From positions 186,001 to 250,000 of the forward strand of contig NZ_JACVAB010000004.1 of NCBI RefSeq assembly GCF_014851585.1: a DNA stretch of 64,000 nucleotides, given 5' to 3'. This document shows, piece by piece, positions 8,487 through 17,541 of the stretch. The notes below the pieces were generated by a model. The model was not told the origin of the DNA. It saw nothing but the letters and a program-made list of their open reading frames with translations, and did not search any database. Both the position numbers and the translations under genes were made by a program. The number at the start of each line of letters is the position of its first letter. Positions within the stretch are counted from its first letter, which is position 1. Source of the DNA: Agrobacterium sp. AGB01. Lineage in GTDB: Bacteria > Pseudomonadota > Alphaproteobacteria > Rhizobiales > Rhizobiaceae.

Positions 8487-10454
8487 TCATGCGCGCCTGC
8501 CTATCAACCAGATGAGATAGGGCGCGCCCGCCATGGCAGCAAACAATCCCAACGGCAGTTCGTAAGGGAATGTCACAGTTCTCGCACCGATATCTGCAAT
8601 CAACATCAGCATTGCTCCCAGCAAGAATGTCGCCAGCATATGATCGCGAGATCTTGTGAATCCTGCCCTGAAGGCAATATGCGGCGCCATCAGCCCCACA
8701 AAACTAAGCGGACCAACCAGCAACGCAGCAGCGCCAGTTCCCAGCCCGGCAGCCAATATCATCAGAGTTCGTGCTGCCCGGACAGGCACTCCCACCGTTT
8801 GCGGCACGGAAGCTCCGAGCGGCATAATCGTCAACCAACGGGAAAGCGTCAGGCACAGAAACAGGATAATAACGCCGAGTGAGCCCAAAACCATGGCGGT
8901 AACCGGAGTCGCAGTCGATGCAGTACCCCCCAGCCAGGACAGGATCTGCCATGATCTCTGATCACCAACGGCAAGCAGTGCCGCCAGGATTGCAGAACTG
9001 AAGGAACTGACCGCAACACCGGCCAGCAGAATGCGTTGCGGAGAAAGATGCTGCCGGCTGGAGAATATCAGCACAACAATCATCACGGCGATTGCACCGA
9101 GGCCTGCCCCGGCAAACAATTGCAACATGCCAGCTGCCGGGAAAATAGTAATCGCGGCGGCAAAACCGATGCCTGCTCCGCCACTCACACCAATCACTTC
9201 CGGGCTTGCCATCGGGTTGCCGGTCAGTCGCTGCAGAATTGCGCCTGCGAGAGCAAGGAGACCGCCGGCACCAGCCGACGCCAGCAAACGGGGCCAACGA
9301 AGCGGCAGAAGATCTTTGAAGTCCTGCATATTCAAAATCAGCCAGCCATCAGCGGTTTTGGCAACAGCCAGTGCAACAAAGACAATGACCGGGATAAAAG
9401 CAGACAACAGCAGAAGACTGCACAGCGATCGACGGTTCTGCTGTTCCACGACGCCTGGCTGATGGGCATCATCGGAGCGGACCTGCGGCAAAAGCCACAA
9501 CAGCAGCGGGCCGCCGATCAGCGCGGTCACAGCACCTGTCGGGAAATTTTCACTGGTTGTTGATGCCAGCAACTGGACAAAACCGTCGCAAAGCCAAAGC
9601 AATAGGCCCCCTGCGACCGGAGCGGCAAAGAGGATATGGGCTGGTTTACGAACACCAAGCCCCCGCACAAGTGCCGGGGCAGCAAGTCCGATAAAACTCA
9701 CAAGTCCGACAGCAGCTGAAACACCGGCGGATAGCGCAACAGCCAATGCCCCGATGGCAAAACGAATCCCGAAAAGCGAGACCCCGAGAGACCGCGCACC
9801 GGCATCACCAATCGCCAGAACCACCAGAGGTCGGATCAGAAGCAAGGTCAGGAACAGCCCCCCGATCAACTGAAGCAGCAATGACAGGGATACCGACCAG
9901 TCCTGTTGGCTCAGCGAACCACCATTCCAGGTGACGAGTGACATCAGATATTCGCCCTGCGACAGGGTCAGTGCCGCAGAAATCGCAGACGCCGTCACGC
10001 CGACCAAAAGACCTGAGACAACCATGGACACAGGCTCGAAGGCGCGTCGCCATCCAAGCAGGAAAACAACAGATGCAGCCATGAACGAGCCGGACAGGGC
10101 GACCAGACCACGGTAGCCATCCAGCACTTCCGGGAAAAACAACGTGCCAGCGACGAGGGCAAGCTGCGCGCCCGCAGACACACCAAGTGTAGAAGGGTCG
10201 GCAATCGGGTTTTGCAAAAGCCGTTGCAGAAGTGCGCCGGAAAGCCCGAGTATGGCGCCCGCCAGTACCGCAACGGATGAGCGTGGCAATATCGCATATG
10301 CCAGAATGATCTGGTCGGTCGTCATTCGTGCCGCATCAAACGGAATGGCGGGCCAGCTCTGTAATGGCAATCTTTGTAGCGCTGTATAGGTGGCGAGAGC
10401 CAGAGCCAGAAGCAGCGTTGCTGCGGCGAGGCTCCAAATTGTCCTGACGGTCAC
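8487..10454 (-). CDS. fhuB: Ferric hydroxamate permease, fused double-domain FhuB
   Basis: At 655 residues this is about twice the size of a single FecCD permease. Two homologous halves are visible: in each a motif like LRLP/ARMTTDQIILAYAILPRSSVAVLAGAIL-GALLQRL(L)QNPIADP or WPRLLASAGAGG-LAGAILQRLTGNPMASPEVIGVSGGA begins the unit, followed by about ten hydrophobic helices. Fusion of both permease copies in one chain is diagnostic of FhuB among siderophore importers. The start overlaps the fhuD stop by 4 bases (ATGA). It should form the inner-membrane channel with FhuC dimers on the cytoplasmic face. Confidence 0.92.
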   Translation of the reverse strand: MTVRTIWSLAAATLLLALALATYTALQRLPLQSWPAIPFDAARMTTDQIILAYAILPRSSVAVLAGAILGLSGALLQRLLQNPIADPSTLGVSAGAQLALVAGTLFFPEVLDGYRGLVALSGSFMAASVVFLLGWRRAFEPVSMVVSGLLVGVTASAISAALTLSQGEYLMSLVTWNGGSLSQQDWSVSLSLLLQLIGGLFLTLLLIRPLVVLAIGDAGARSLGVSLFGIRFAIGALAVALSAGVSAAVGLVSFIGLAAPALVRGLGVRKPAHILFAAPVAGGLLLWLCDGFVQLLASTTSENFPTGAVTALIGGPLLLWLLPQVRSDDAHQPGVVEQQNRRSLCSLLLLSAFIPVIVFVALAVAKTADGWLILNMQDFKDLLPLRWPRLLASAGAGGLLALAGAILQRLTGNPMASPEVIGVSGGAGIGFAAAITIFPAAGMLQLFAGAGLGAIAVMIVVLIFSSRQHLSPQRILLAGVAVSSFSSAILAALLAVGDQRSWQILSWLGGTASTATPVTAMVLGSLGVIILFLCLTLSRWLTIMPLGASVPQTVGVPVRAARTLMILAAGLGTGAAALLVGPLSFVGLMAPHIAFRAGFTRSRDHMLATFLLGAMLMLIADIGARTVTFPYELPLGLFAAMAGAPYLIWLIGRRA

Positions 10455-11356
10455 AGCGCATCCTCATTGGTTAGCAGTGCCTCCGTCAACAACCTGGCAA
10501 AACGCATGCCGGCTGTCACACCTCCATAGGGATTGACGTTGTCCAGCATCACCAATCGCTTGCTCTTGACCGGCTCAAGCGCGCTCCAGATCAGGCTTCT
10601 GCGTAAACCGCTGCGCGCCTCCACGGGAACATTGGACACAACGACAATCCGCGCATCCGGATTTTCCGCAAGGGTTTCCAGCGGCACCGGCGCTGCGAAG
10701 GTAAAACGCGAGCCCTCACGCCATGCATTCGGCAGACCAAGCCGCATCAGGATGTCGCCAAACATGCTGTCGCTGCCGAAGGCGCGGAAGTGCCTGCTAT
10801 CACCGATATTGATGATGTAGGTCGGACGATTGGCGTAGGGTGAAAGACGCTCACGCATCGTTTCCAGCAAATGCCCGGTCTGCTGCAGTACCTCTTGCGC
10901 CTGTGTGGACCTGCCAAGTCGCTCGCCCAGCGCAGTGACCGCCGCAAGTGCTTTGCCGAAGGGCGGCTCACCCTTGACGTAAAACGGCAGCGACATGGTT
11001 GGTGCAATGGCCGCAAGCTGCTGCTGATAGCGGGTATAAAACGGCGAAATCAGAATAAGCTCAGGCCGCAAGAGATAAAGAAGTTCAAAATTTGGCGAAC
11101 CTCTTAAACCAAGATCTGCGACAGTCTCCGGCACCAGCGGCTCGACACTATCCTTTCTGAACTGGATAAGTTCAGTCGCGGCAACGGGCGCAACACCAAG
11201 CGCCATGGCGGTTTCCAGCATCGCCCAATCAATGGCCGCTACGCGCTGCGGGAAGGCCTCCGCCTGCGCCAACCGCCCAAATAGCGGCACGGCGAGGAGG
11301 CCAAGAACCTGTCGCCGACCCAGGCCTGATACGTTGAGTTTTGTGTGCACCGTCAT
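10451..11356 (-). CDS. fhuD: Periplasmic siderophore-binding protein, FhuD type
   Basis: A 301-residue class III periplasmic binding protein. The N-terminus SGLGRRQVLGLLAVPLFGRLAQA has twin arginines before a hydrophobic stretch, as in FhuD proteins exported by Tat, with likely cleavage after AQA. The mature part has the BtuF/FhuD fold pattern: AVAATELIQF, NFELLYLLRPELILISPFY, and a C-terminal lobe NPYGGVTAGMRFARLL. It passes ferric hydroxamates from the outer-membrane receptor to FhuB. It lies 26 bases after the receptor gene and overlaps fhuB. Confidence 0.88.
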   Translation of the reverse strand: MTVHTKLNVSGLGRRQVLGLLAVPLFGRLAQAEAFPQRVAAIDWAMLETAMALGVAPVAATELIQFRKDSVEPLVPETVADLGLRGSPNFELLYLLRPELILISPFYTRYQQQLAAIAPTMSLPFYVKGEPPFGKALAAVTALGERLGRSTQAQEVLQQTGHLLETMRERLSPYANRPTYIINIGDSRHFRAFGSDSMFGDILMRLGLPNAWREGSRFTFAAPVPLETLAENPDARIVVVSNVPVEARSGLRRSLIWSALEPVKSKRLVMLDNVNPYGGVTAGMRFARLLTEALLTNEDAL

Positions 11357-11382
11357 TCCGGATCGTTATCAATTGCCCGTAT

Positions 11383-13530
11383 TTACCAGCGATAGGTCAG
11401 CTTGCCCATCACCGTGCGGCCATTTCCGTAATAGCAGCCGAATGTACCGCAGCTGGCGAGATATTCCTTGTCTGCAATGTTCTGCACATTCAGCGATGCG
11501 CGGTAGTTGTTTTTGTCATAATGCACACCTGCATCAAACAATGTGACGGCATTCATATCAAACGTGTTGGCGGAGTTGCCATAACGCTGGCCGACATATC
11601 GCACGCCAGCCCCCATGCCAAACCCTTCCAGCGGTGTATCTTCAGCAAAAGTATAATCCAGCCAGAGCCCAGCGGAATGCCTCGGCGCATTCTCGTACCG
11701 CCTGCCGTTGTTCGTGCCACTGACGATTTCCGTGTCCATGTAAGTATAGGCGGCACGAAGGTTTAGACCATCCGCAAGGCTGGTTACCCCCTCCAGCTCG
11801 ATACCTTTTACACGTACGTCAAACTGGCCGTAAACAAGAGGTGTTGATGAGATCTGGTAAGAGACGTTCTTTTGAAGCAGATCGTAAACAGCGGCAGAGA
11901 AGAATCCGTCCCATCCCTCTGGCTGGTATTTTATGCCAGCTTCCCATTGCTCGCCCATGGTTGGTTCAAGCAATTTCCCATTGGCTGGAACCGGCGTGGG
12001 CTCGAACGATGTGGCGTAGCTGATGTAGGGTGCGATACCATTATCGAACACATAGCCAAGACCAACACGACCCGTCGGCTTCTCATCATCCTTGCTGCGT
12101 GATCTTGGAGCCGTGCCAGGCGCAGAAACCGCGCCACCTTCCGTGCTAGCCCAGTCATAGCGCAAGCCAACCGTCGCACGCCAGTTATCGTAGGACATCT
12201 CGTCCTGAGCGTAAATGCCGAGTTGCGTTAGGGTCGATTTCACATCTGCATATGTCGAGCGCGAAATGAGTGAGATTGGCCCGCCGTAGACGGGATTGAC
12301 AGGATCAAGTGAGATCGCCCGCCAGAACTCGGTCTTCACCTTGTTATCAAAATTGCGATAATCAAGACCGAACACCAGCTTATGGTCGATACCGCCAGTA
12401 GCAAACTCGGCCTGAAGGTTGTTGTCGACATTAAACGTATTCAGACGTTCGTCCTGAAAGGTGGCATTACGAGCGATGAGGCTGCCAGCCATACCATTGC
12501 CTGCGGAACTCATCCCAAGCGATTGATAATTCCAATCGAGGTTCGAATAACGAAAGTTCTGTCTGAACGTCCAGGTTTCATCAAACCGATGTTCAAATTC
12601 ATAACCGATATTGGTCTGTTTACGGTTCGAAAAATCAAATGACGGATCACCGACATAAAAGCCACGCGGCAGCATCGTACCTGTTGCGTTCAAGGTCAGG
12701 GCCGGCGGCAGTCCAGATGGTGAGCTTGGATTGTCGCGCTGGAAGCTGGTGAGGACTGTCAATGACGTGTCTTCATCCGGTTTCCAGGTGAAAGCAGGTG
12801 CGACGAAATAACGGTCATTGTCTAGAAAGCCGCTTTCGTCATGCGCATTTCGTCCCACTCCGGTCAGGCGATAGGCGAAATTTTCGCTATCGGCAATCGG
12901 ACCACCGAGATCGACCATCGTCTGATAATAATCGTCACTGCCGATCTGGACGCCAAACTCACCAAAAGCATCAAATGTCGGACGTTTGCTGATCTGGTTG
13001 ATCAGGCCTCCGGGGTTGGCCTGACCATATAGAATAGAAGCTGGACCGCGCAGCACCTCTACTCTTTCCAGACCATATAGCTCGATCGGAGCGGCACCGG
13101 CGGTGCGCATGATGCGAAGCCCGTTCAGAAACTGGACCTGACGACCATCAAACCCGCGAATTGTCGGAGAATCGAACCGCGCGTCAGAACCATAAGGGGC
13201 CGCAACGACGCCCGGTGTATATTGCAACGCCTCACTAAGCGTCTTGGCATCCTGCGCATCAATCTGGTCGCGGGTGATAACCGACACGGATTGTGGTGTC
13301 TCAAGGATAGGCGTGCCGGTTTTGGTGGCGGTTGAACTGCTTTTGGCAACGTAACCCTTTACAGGTCCCTTAGGGTTTTCCTGCCCGTCACCTTGTACGG
13401 TGATTGTTCCGAGCTGTACCGCGCTGCCGGAATCCTGCGCGCTGACCAGTTGCGGCCATACCATGACCATCGCAACAGTCAAAACATGACCAGTCGTCAA
13501 AAGTGACCTGCGCCTCTGATTGATACCCAC
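11383..13530 (-). CDS. TonB-dependent siderophore receptor (FhuA/FoxA-like)
   Basis: This 715-residue outer-membrane beta-barrel imports a ferric siderophore using TonB energy. After a signal peptide (GINQRRRSLLTTGHVL... ending VSAQ) comes the plug domain with ETPQSVSVITRDQIDAQD, LSEALQYTPGV and IRGFDGRQ, then a 22-strand barrel ending in MGKLTYRW, whose final aromatic residue is the normal outer-membrane insertion signal. GTG at 13530 is preferred to an ATG at 13659 because GAGGG (13539-13543) sits 8 bases upstream and the signal peptide then begins at once. It is the first gene of the fhu operon. Ferrichrome or ferrioxamine are likely ligands, by context only. Confidence 0.88.
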   Translation of the reverse strand: MGINQRRRSLLTTGHVLTVAMVMVWPQLVSAQDSGSAVQLGTITVQGDGQENPKGPVKGYVAKSSSTATKTGTPILETPQSVSVITRDQIDAQDAKTLSEALQYTPGVVAAPYGSDARFDSPTIRGFDGRQVQFLNGLRIMRTAGAAPIELYGLERVEVLRGPASILYGQANPGGLINQISKRPTFDAFGEFGVQIGSDDYYQTMVDLGGPIADSENFAYRLTGVGRNAHDESGFLDNDRYFVAPAFTWKPDEDTSLTVLTSFQRDNPSSPSGLPPALTLNATGTMLPRGFYVGDPSFDFSNRKQTNIGYEFEHRFDETWTFRQNFRYSNLDWNYQSLGMSSAGNGMAGSLIARNATFQDERLNTFNVDNNLQAEFATGGIDHKLVFGLDYRNFDNKVKTEFWRAISLDPVNPVYGGPISLISRSTYADVKSTLTQLGIYAQDEMSYDNWRATVGLRYDWASTEGGAVSAPGTAPRSRSKDDEKPTGRVGLGYVFDNGIAPYISYATSFEPTPVPANGKLLEPTMGEQWEAGIKYQPEGWDGFFSAAVYDLLQKNVSYQISSTPLVYGQFDVRVKGIELEGVTSLADGLNLRAAYTYMDTEIVSGTNNGRRYENAPRHSAGLWLDYTFAEDTPLEGFGMGAGVRYVGQRYGNSANTFDMNAVTLFDAGVHYDKNNYRASLNVQNIADKEYLASCGTFGCYYGNGRTVMGKLTYRW

Positions 13531-13693
13531 GTTGCAAACCCTCAAATGACAGCCAATCACATGTCCTATGTCGAGGCGACATATTTTCTGGACTTTTTTT
13601 GTCATCTTATTACTCACAGGGCTCAAAATGTTCCAATAAGCAGAGACAAGTATTTTCATAATCGAAAATTATGATAATCACAGAATTGCATAG

Positions 13694-13710
13694 TTTAAAA
13701 TTCTTCTAAT
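13694..13710. promoter_or_regulatory. Candidate Irr/ICE iron-control box
   Basis: TTTAAAA-TTC-TTCTAAT matches the Irr iron-control element TTTAGAA-N3-TTCTAAA at 12 of 14 defined positions. It lies between the receptor gene and the divergent LysR gene. Adjacent ATAATCGAAAATTAT-type AT-rich sequence (13661-13675 region) is a weaker candidate for another iron regulator. Confidence 0.45.
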
Positions 13711-13732
13711 TTTCACTTCGAAAGCGACGGCC

Positions 13733-14644
13733 ATGGCTGGACCCAAACTTGCCAAAGCGGACAGTTTTGAACTTCGTCATCTTAGATATTTCACCGCATT
13801 GGTGGACGAGAGAAACTTCGAGCGTGCGGCAGCCAGGCTTGGCATTGCGCAGCCCGGTCTTAGCCAGCAAATTATGAACCTTGAGGCAATTGTCGGCATG
13901 CCCCTGCTGGACAGGACGAAACGCTCCGTCAACCTGACCCTGCCGGGGCAACTGCTTTATGCTGACGCCAAGAAGCTACTGGCCGACGCGGATGCAACAC
14001 TTGCAGCACTCAAACGCCTTGACCGTGGCGAGACAGGGCGCATCTCGATCGGTTATGTTGCGTCGGCCGCTTATGCCGGCTCTATGCTGCAGTCCATCAC
14101 CAGTTTTCGCTCATCTTACCCGGATGTTGAACTGCAACTGACGGAAATGGAAATGCGCATGCAACTTGCGAGCATCGCAGATGGCACGCTTGATTTCGGT
14201 TACATCAGGCCGCCGGCTCCGATACCGGAAGGCATAACCACCAACATCATTCTGAAGGAGCCGCTTGTGGTCGTGCTGCCTGAAAAACATCCACTTGCCC
14301 ACGCCAAACAGCTTCAACTATCCGCCCTTTCGCATGAGACCTTCATCACACCGCGCCAGCCACCGGATGTCGGTTTTCATCACAACACGATCAGCGCCTG
14401 CAACGAGGCCGGGTTCCAGCCAATCATCAGCCCACTTGGGCGCGATTTTACCACCATTTCCAGCATGGTGGCTGTTGGACTTGGAATTGCGCTGGTACCG
14501 AAGTCGCTGAATTGTCTGATGTTGCCGACGATCCGATACGTGCCGATCATTGACAACAACATCACTTCGGATCTTGCCATTGCTCACCGCAAAACCGAAG
14601 CATCGCCTGCGGTGCGCGCCTTCATCACGTACAATCGCCTCTAG
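13733..14644 (+). CDS. LysR-family transcriptional regulator
   Basis: A 303-residue LysR protein with the N-terminal winged HTH (FELRHLRYFTALVDERNFERAAARLGIAQPGLSQQIMNLEAIVG) and a C-terminal periplasmic-binding-like effector domain (ISIGYVASAAYAGSMLQSI onward). It is divergent from the siderophore operon by about 200 bases, and LysR genes usually control their divergent neighbour, so control of siderophore uptake is plausible. It is equally convergent with the peptide importer at 15.0 kb. The effector is unknown. Confidence 0.88.
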   Translation: MAGPKLAKADSFELRHLRYFTALVDERNFERAAARLGIAQPGLSQQIMNLEAIVGMPLLDRTKRSVNLTLPGQLLYADAKKLLADADATLAALKRLDRGETGRISIGYVASAAYAGSMLQSITSFRSSYPDVELQLTEMEMRMQLASIADGTLDFGYIRPPAPIPEGITTNIILKEPLVVVLPEKHPLAHAKQLQLSALSHETFITPRQPPDVGFHHNTISACNEAGFQPIISPLGRDFTTISSMVAVGLGIALVPKSLNCLMLPTIRYVPIIDNNITSDLAIAHRKTEASPAVRAFITYNRL

Positions 14645-15003
14645 CTTTTCACCCATCCGAATGCTTTTCTGGGTGCGTAGATGACAGGTCTTAGGCCTCA
14701 AGGTATGACAGGCATGCGCATCCTTCCGGAAAGCAACATTCAGGGCTGAGCAGCTTCGGATAGCAAAGCGGTCACATTGGCAGCGGAAAGACGTGGCATG
14801 TATGGCAAACTTTGTTCAGATTTTTGAGATGGGCCAGCAGAAACACAGCGTAGTATTCTGAGGGAAAAAAAGCGCATCCCCCGTTATCGACAAACTGCAA
14901 ACGGTGGCAGCGAAGGCGATATCAAAACCTGGTACGTCCGCAATGCAACGCACTGCCCCAACCCTTATAAATTAACGTCTCAGTCAGGCTGCCAGAATGA
15001 AGA
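14645..15003. other. 359-base gap with no supported gene
   Basis: It lies between the convergent LysR gene and the Dpp-type ATPase gene. I see only a weak hairpin possibility just after the LysR stop (ACCCA near 14649 and TGGGT near 14670). No open frame of convincing length, repeat or T-run terminator is apparent. It may hold decayed coding sequence, but I cannot identify any. Confidence 0.4.
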
Positions 15004-15777
15004 TCAAGCTGGAACAGTGCTGCGCTTAGGCACATAACCCCGACTGCCATCCATCAACACGCGGGTATAGGGATGGCTCACTGTTCCATCGATCAGCTGT
15101 TGTTTTTCGGCGACCTCGACAAACACGCCGTTCTGCATAACCGCAACCCGGTCACACAGATGCGCGACGACAGCCAGATCATGGCTGACAAGAATGTAAG
15201 TGAGTTTCTCACGCTCCCGAAGGTCTTTCAACAGGTTGAGGATTTCCGCCTGAATTGACACATCCAGTGCGGACGTCGGTTCGTCGAGCAAGAGTATACG
15301 AGGTTCCAAGATAAGGGCGCGTGCAATCGCCACGCGTTGGCGTTGCCCACCGGACAGTTGATGTGGAAAACGATAACGGAAGTTTTGCGGCAATCCAACA
15401 TCCGCAAGGACCTTTTCAATCCGCTCCTCGCGGCGGTCTTTGCCATGAATTTCCAGTGGCTCCAGCAATGTACGGCCGATCGTGTGGCGTGGGTGGATGG
15501 ATCCGAATGGGTCCTGAAACACCATCTGCTGTGTGGCGAGTTGCGATTTTGTGCGTTTCTGTCCGATCACCTCACTATTGATGGTGATCGCCCCTGTCCA
15601 TTGCCGGTTACGCCCGGCAAGGGCACCAAGCACAGTCGATTTTCCACATCCACTTTCGCCAACCAGACCAAATGTTTCGCCGACGGCAATCTCAAAAGAC
15701 ACGTCATTAACCACGCGCAGCAGCGTATCACCAGCGCCATAGGAGACCTGCAGATGTTCGACCTTAATCATACTCAT
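15004..15777 (-). CDS. Dpp/Opp-type ABC importer ATPase, second (DppF-like)
   Basis: A 257-residue ATPase with Walker A GESGCGKST (40-48), signature [15 protein letters not shown], Walker [12 protein letters not shown] and HPYT near the C-terminus, the tail mark of oligopeptide/dipeptide importer ATPases. It is the last gene of a five-gene minus-strand operon (binding protein, two permeases, two ATPases) and overlaps the preceding ATPase gene by 4 bases. Slightly short compared with the usual 320 residues, as the C-terminal regulatory extension ends early. Substrate could be a peptide, sugar acid or other solute carried by family 5 binding proteins. Confidence 0.88.
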   Translation of the reverse strand: MSMIKVEHLQVSYGAGDTLLRVVNDVSFEIAVGETFGLVGESGCGKSTVLGALAGRNRQWTGAITINSEVIGQKRTKSQLATQQMVFQDPFGSIHPRHTIGRTLLEPLEIHGKDRREERIEKVLADVGLPQNFRYRFPHQLSGGQRQRVAIARALILEPRILLLDEPTSALDVSIQAEILNLLKDLREREKLTYILVSHDLAVVAHLCDRVAVMQNGVFVEVAEKQQLIDGTVSHPYTRVLMDGSRGYVPKRSTVPA

Positions 15778-16628
15778 GAACGGTTCTCCAACCAGGCCGG
15801 GTCGCGCCGCAACACATCCAGCCTGTCACGTGGATGCTCTAGGCTCGGCAGTGCATTCAACAGACCGCGCGTGTAAGGGTGGCGCGCATTATCGAGATCA
15901 GCTGCAGCAATGGTTTCGACAATCTGCCCAGCATACATGATGATGACACGGTCGCAGAAACTACGCACCAAATTGAGATCATGCGAGATGAACAGCAGGC
16001 CAATGTTGCGCTCCATGACCAGTTCATCAAGGATTGACAACACCTGCTGACGCACCGTGACATCCAGTGCAGAGGTTGGCTCGTCGGCGATGATCAACGA
16101 TGGCGAGGCAATCAGCATCATGGAGATCATGATGCGCTGGCCCATACCGCCGGAAACCTCATGCGGATAAAGATCGAAAACACGCTGTGGATCGCGGATA
16201 TTCACCCGCTCTAGCATCGCTAGCGTACGCGACCTTGCTTCCTTTTTCGAGACATGTTCGTGCAGAATAACCGTCTCGGAAATCTGCTCACCGACCGTCA
16301 TCACCGGGTTGAGTGAATATTTCGGGTCCTGCAGGATCATGGCAATACGACGGCCGCGTATCGACAGCATCTGTTGCTCGCTTGCCTTGAGGAGATCAAC
16401 ATCCTCAAACTGCATGCGTTTGGCTTTGACAAGCGCGTGCGGGGGCTGAAGGCGCATGATAGCACGACCTGCGGTGCTTTTACCGGAACCGGATTCACCG
16501 ATGATGCCGACCTTCTCACGCCCGACATTGAAGGATACGTCACGCACTGCGGTTACCACGCCGGAGAGTGTTGGAAACTCCACCGACATATTTTCCACGC
16601 TCAAAATTGTGTCTTTTGAATCAGCCAT
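15774..16628 (-). CDS. Dpp/Opp-type ABC importer ATPase, first (DppD-like)
   Basis: A 284-residue ATPase with Walker A GESGSGKST (44-52), QDPKYSLNPVMTVGEQI, signature SGGMGQR, Walker [13 protein letters not shown] and the C-terminal HPYTRGLLNALPSLE. Start is placed at ATG 16628 (MADSKDTILS); this overlaps the upstream permease stop by 8 bases, and an in-frame ATG 33 bases upstream would add an unusual N-terminus. It pairs with the following DppF-like ATPase to form the cytoplasmic heterodimer. The signature reads VSGGM where LSGGQ is usual, a common variation in DppD proteins. Confidence 0.88.
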   Translation of the reverse strand: MADSKDTILSVENMSVEFPTLSGVVTAVRDVSFNVGREKVGIIGESGSGKSTAGRAIMRLQPPHALVKAKRMQFEDVDLLKASEQQMLSIRGRRIAMILQDPKYSLNPVMTVGEQISETVILHEHVSKKEARSRTLAMLERVNIRDPQRVFDLYPHEVSGGMGQRIMISMMLIASPSLIIADEPTSALDVTVRQQVLSILDELVMERNIGLLFISHDLNLVRSFCDRVIIMYAGQIVETIAAADLDNARHPYTRGLLNALPSLEHPRDRLDVLRRDPAWLENRS

Positions 16629-17535
16629 TTCTTGGGTCCAGAATATCGCGCAGGCCATCACCCAACAGGTTGAAGGCGAGACTGACTATGAGAATGGCAA
16701 TGCCGGGAATGGTCGTGAGCCACCAGGCATCCAGCAGATATTGGCGCCCCGAGGCCGCCATAGCACCCCACTCGGGCATAGGCGGCTGCGCACCAAGACC
16801 AAGGAAACCGAGACCGGCAGCCGTCAGGATGATGCTGGACATATTCAGCGTCAGACGCACGACCACGGATGGTGCACAAAGCGGCACGATATGACGTAGA
16901 AGAATGCGCATCATTCCCGCCCCCTGCAACTCTGCAGCTACGACGAAATCGGCATTTCGAAATGTCAACGTTTCGGCGCGCGCAAGGCGGGCGATTGGCG
17001 GCCACACCGTCAATGCAATGGCAATCACCGCATTTTCGATGCCAGGTCCAAGGCTCGCCGAAAAGGCCAGCGCCAGAACCAGGCTCGGAAAGGAAAGGAA
17101 AATATCAGTAATGCGCATCAGCACCACATCCACCCATCCCCCGAGATAACCGGACATCGCACCAATCATGAAGCCAATGGGCGCAACGATCAGTGTCACC
17201 AGAATACTGATGTAGAGGGTTGTACGCGCGCCATAGACAAGGCGGGTATAAACGTCGCGACCAAATTCATCCGTGCCAAACCAGTGCTGCCAAGATAGTG
17301 GCTGCAAGGCGCGCGATAGATCCTGATCATAGGGGCTGTAGCTGGTGATAGCGGGCGCAACAATAGCCACGACAATCAATCCAAGAACCACCAGAAAGCC
17401 GGTAAAGGCCAGCGGATTGGCCAGCAGCCCAAGCCAGGCAACATAAGCTTTATGTAGCCTGGCCTGGCGGGAAGACGTGAAGTCTTCGCTTATCAACCAA
17501 TTATGCAGGGTGGTGAAAGATCCGTTTTTCATCAT
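16621..17535 (-). CDS. Dpp/Opp-type ABC permease, DppC-like
   Basis: A 304-residue inner-membrane permease with an N-terminal cytoplasmic segment, a first membrane helix (FTGFLVVLGLIVVAIVAPAI), the family box GTDEFGRDVYTRLVYGARTTL, and further helices with the ATPase-contact loop (EAA-like) around ELQGAGMMRILLRHIVPL. DppC proteins pair with DppB to form the channel. It lies 6 bases after the DppB-like gene. Confidence 0.9.
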   Translation of the reverse strand: MMKNGSFTTLHNWLISEDFTSSRQARLHKAYVAWLGLLANPLAFTGFLVVLGLIVVAIVAPAITSYSPYDQDLSRALQPLSWQHWFGTDEFGRDVYTRLVYGARTTLYISILVTLIVAPIGFMIGAMSGYLGGWVDVVLMRITDIFLSFPSLVLALAFSASLGPGIENAVIAIALTVWPPIARLARAETLTFRNADFVVAAELQGAGMMRILLRHIVPLCAPSVVVRLTLNMSSIILTAAGLGFLGLGAQPPMPEWGAMAASGRQYLLDAWWLTTIPGIAILIVSLAFNLLGDGLRDILDPRNG

Positions 17536-17541
17536 GATAAA

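Noticed and set aside
13661..13685. Classical Fur box in the siderophore promoter
   Set aside because: The ATAATCGAAAATTATGATAATC stretch has only partial hexamer matches, and this bacterial group uses mainly Irr and RirA; the ICE-like match is better.
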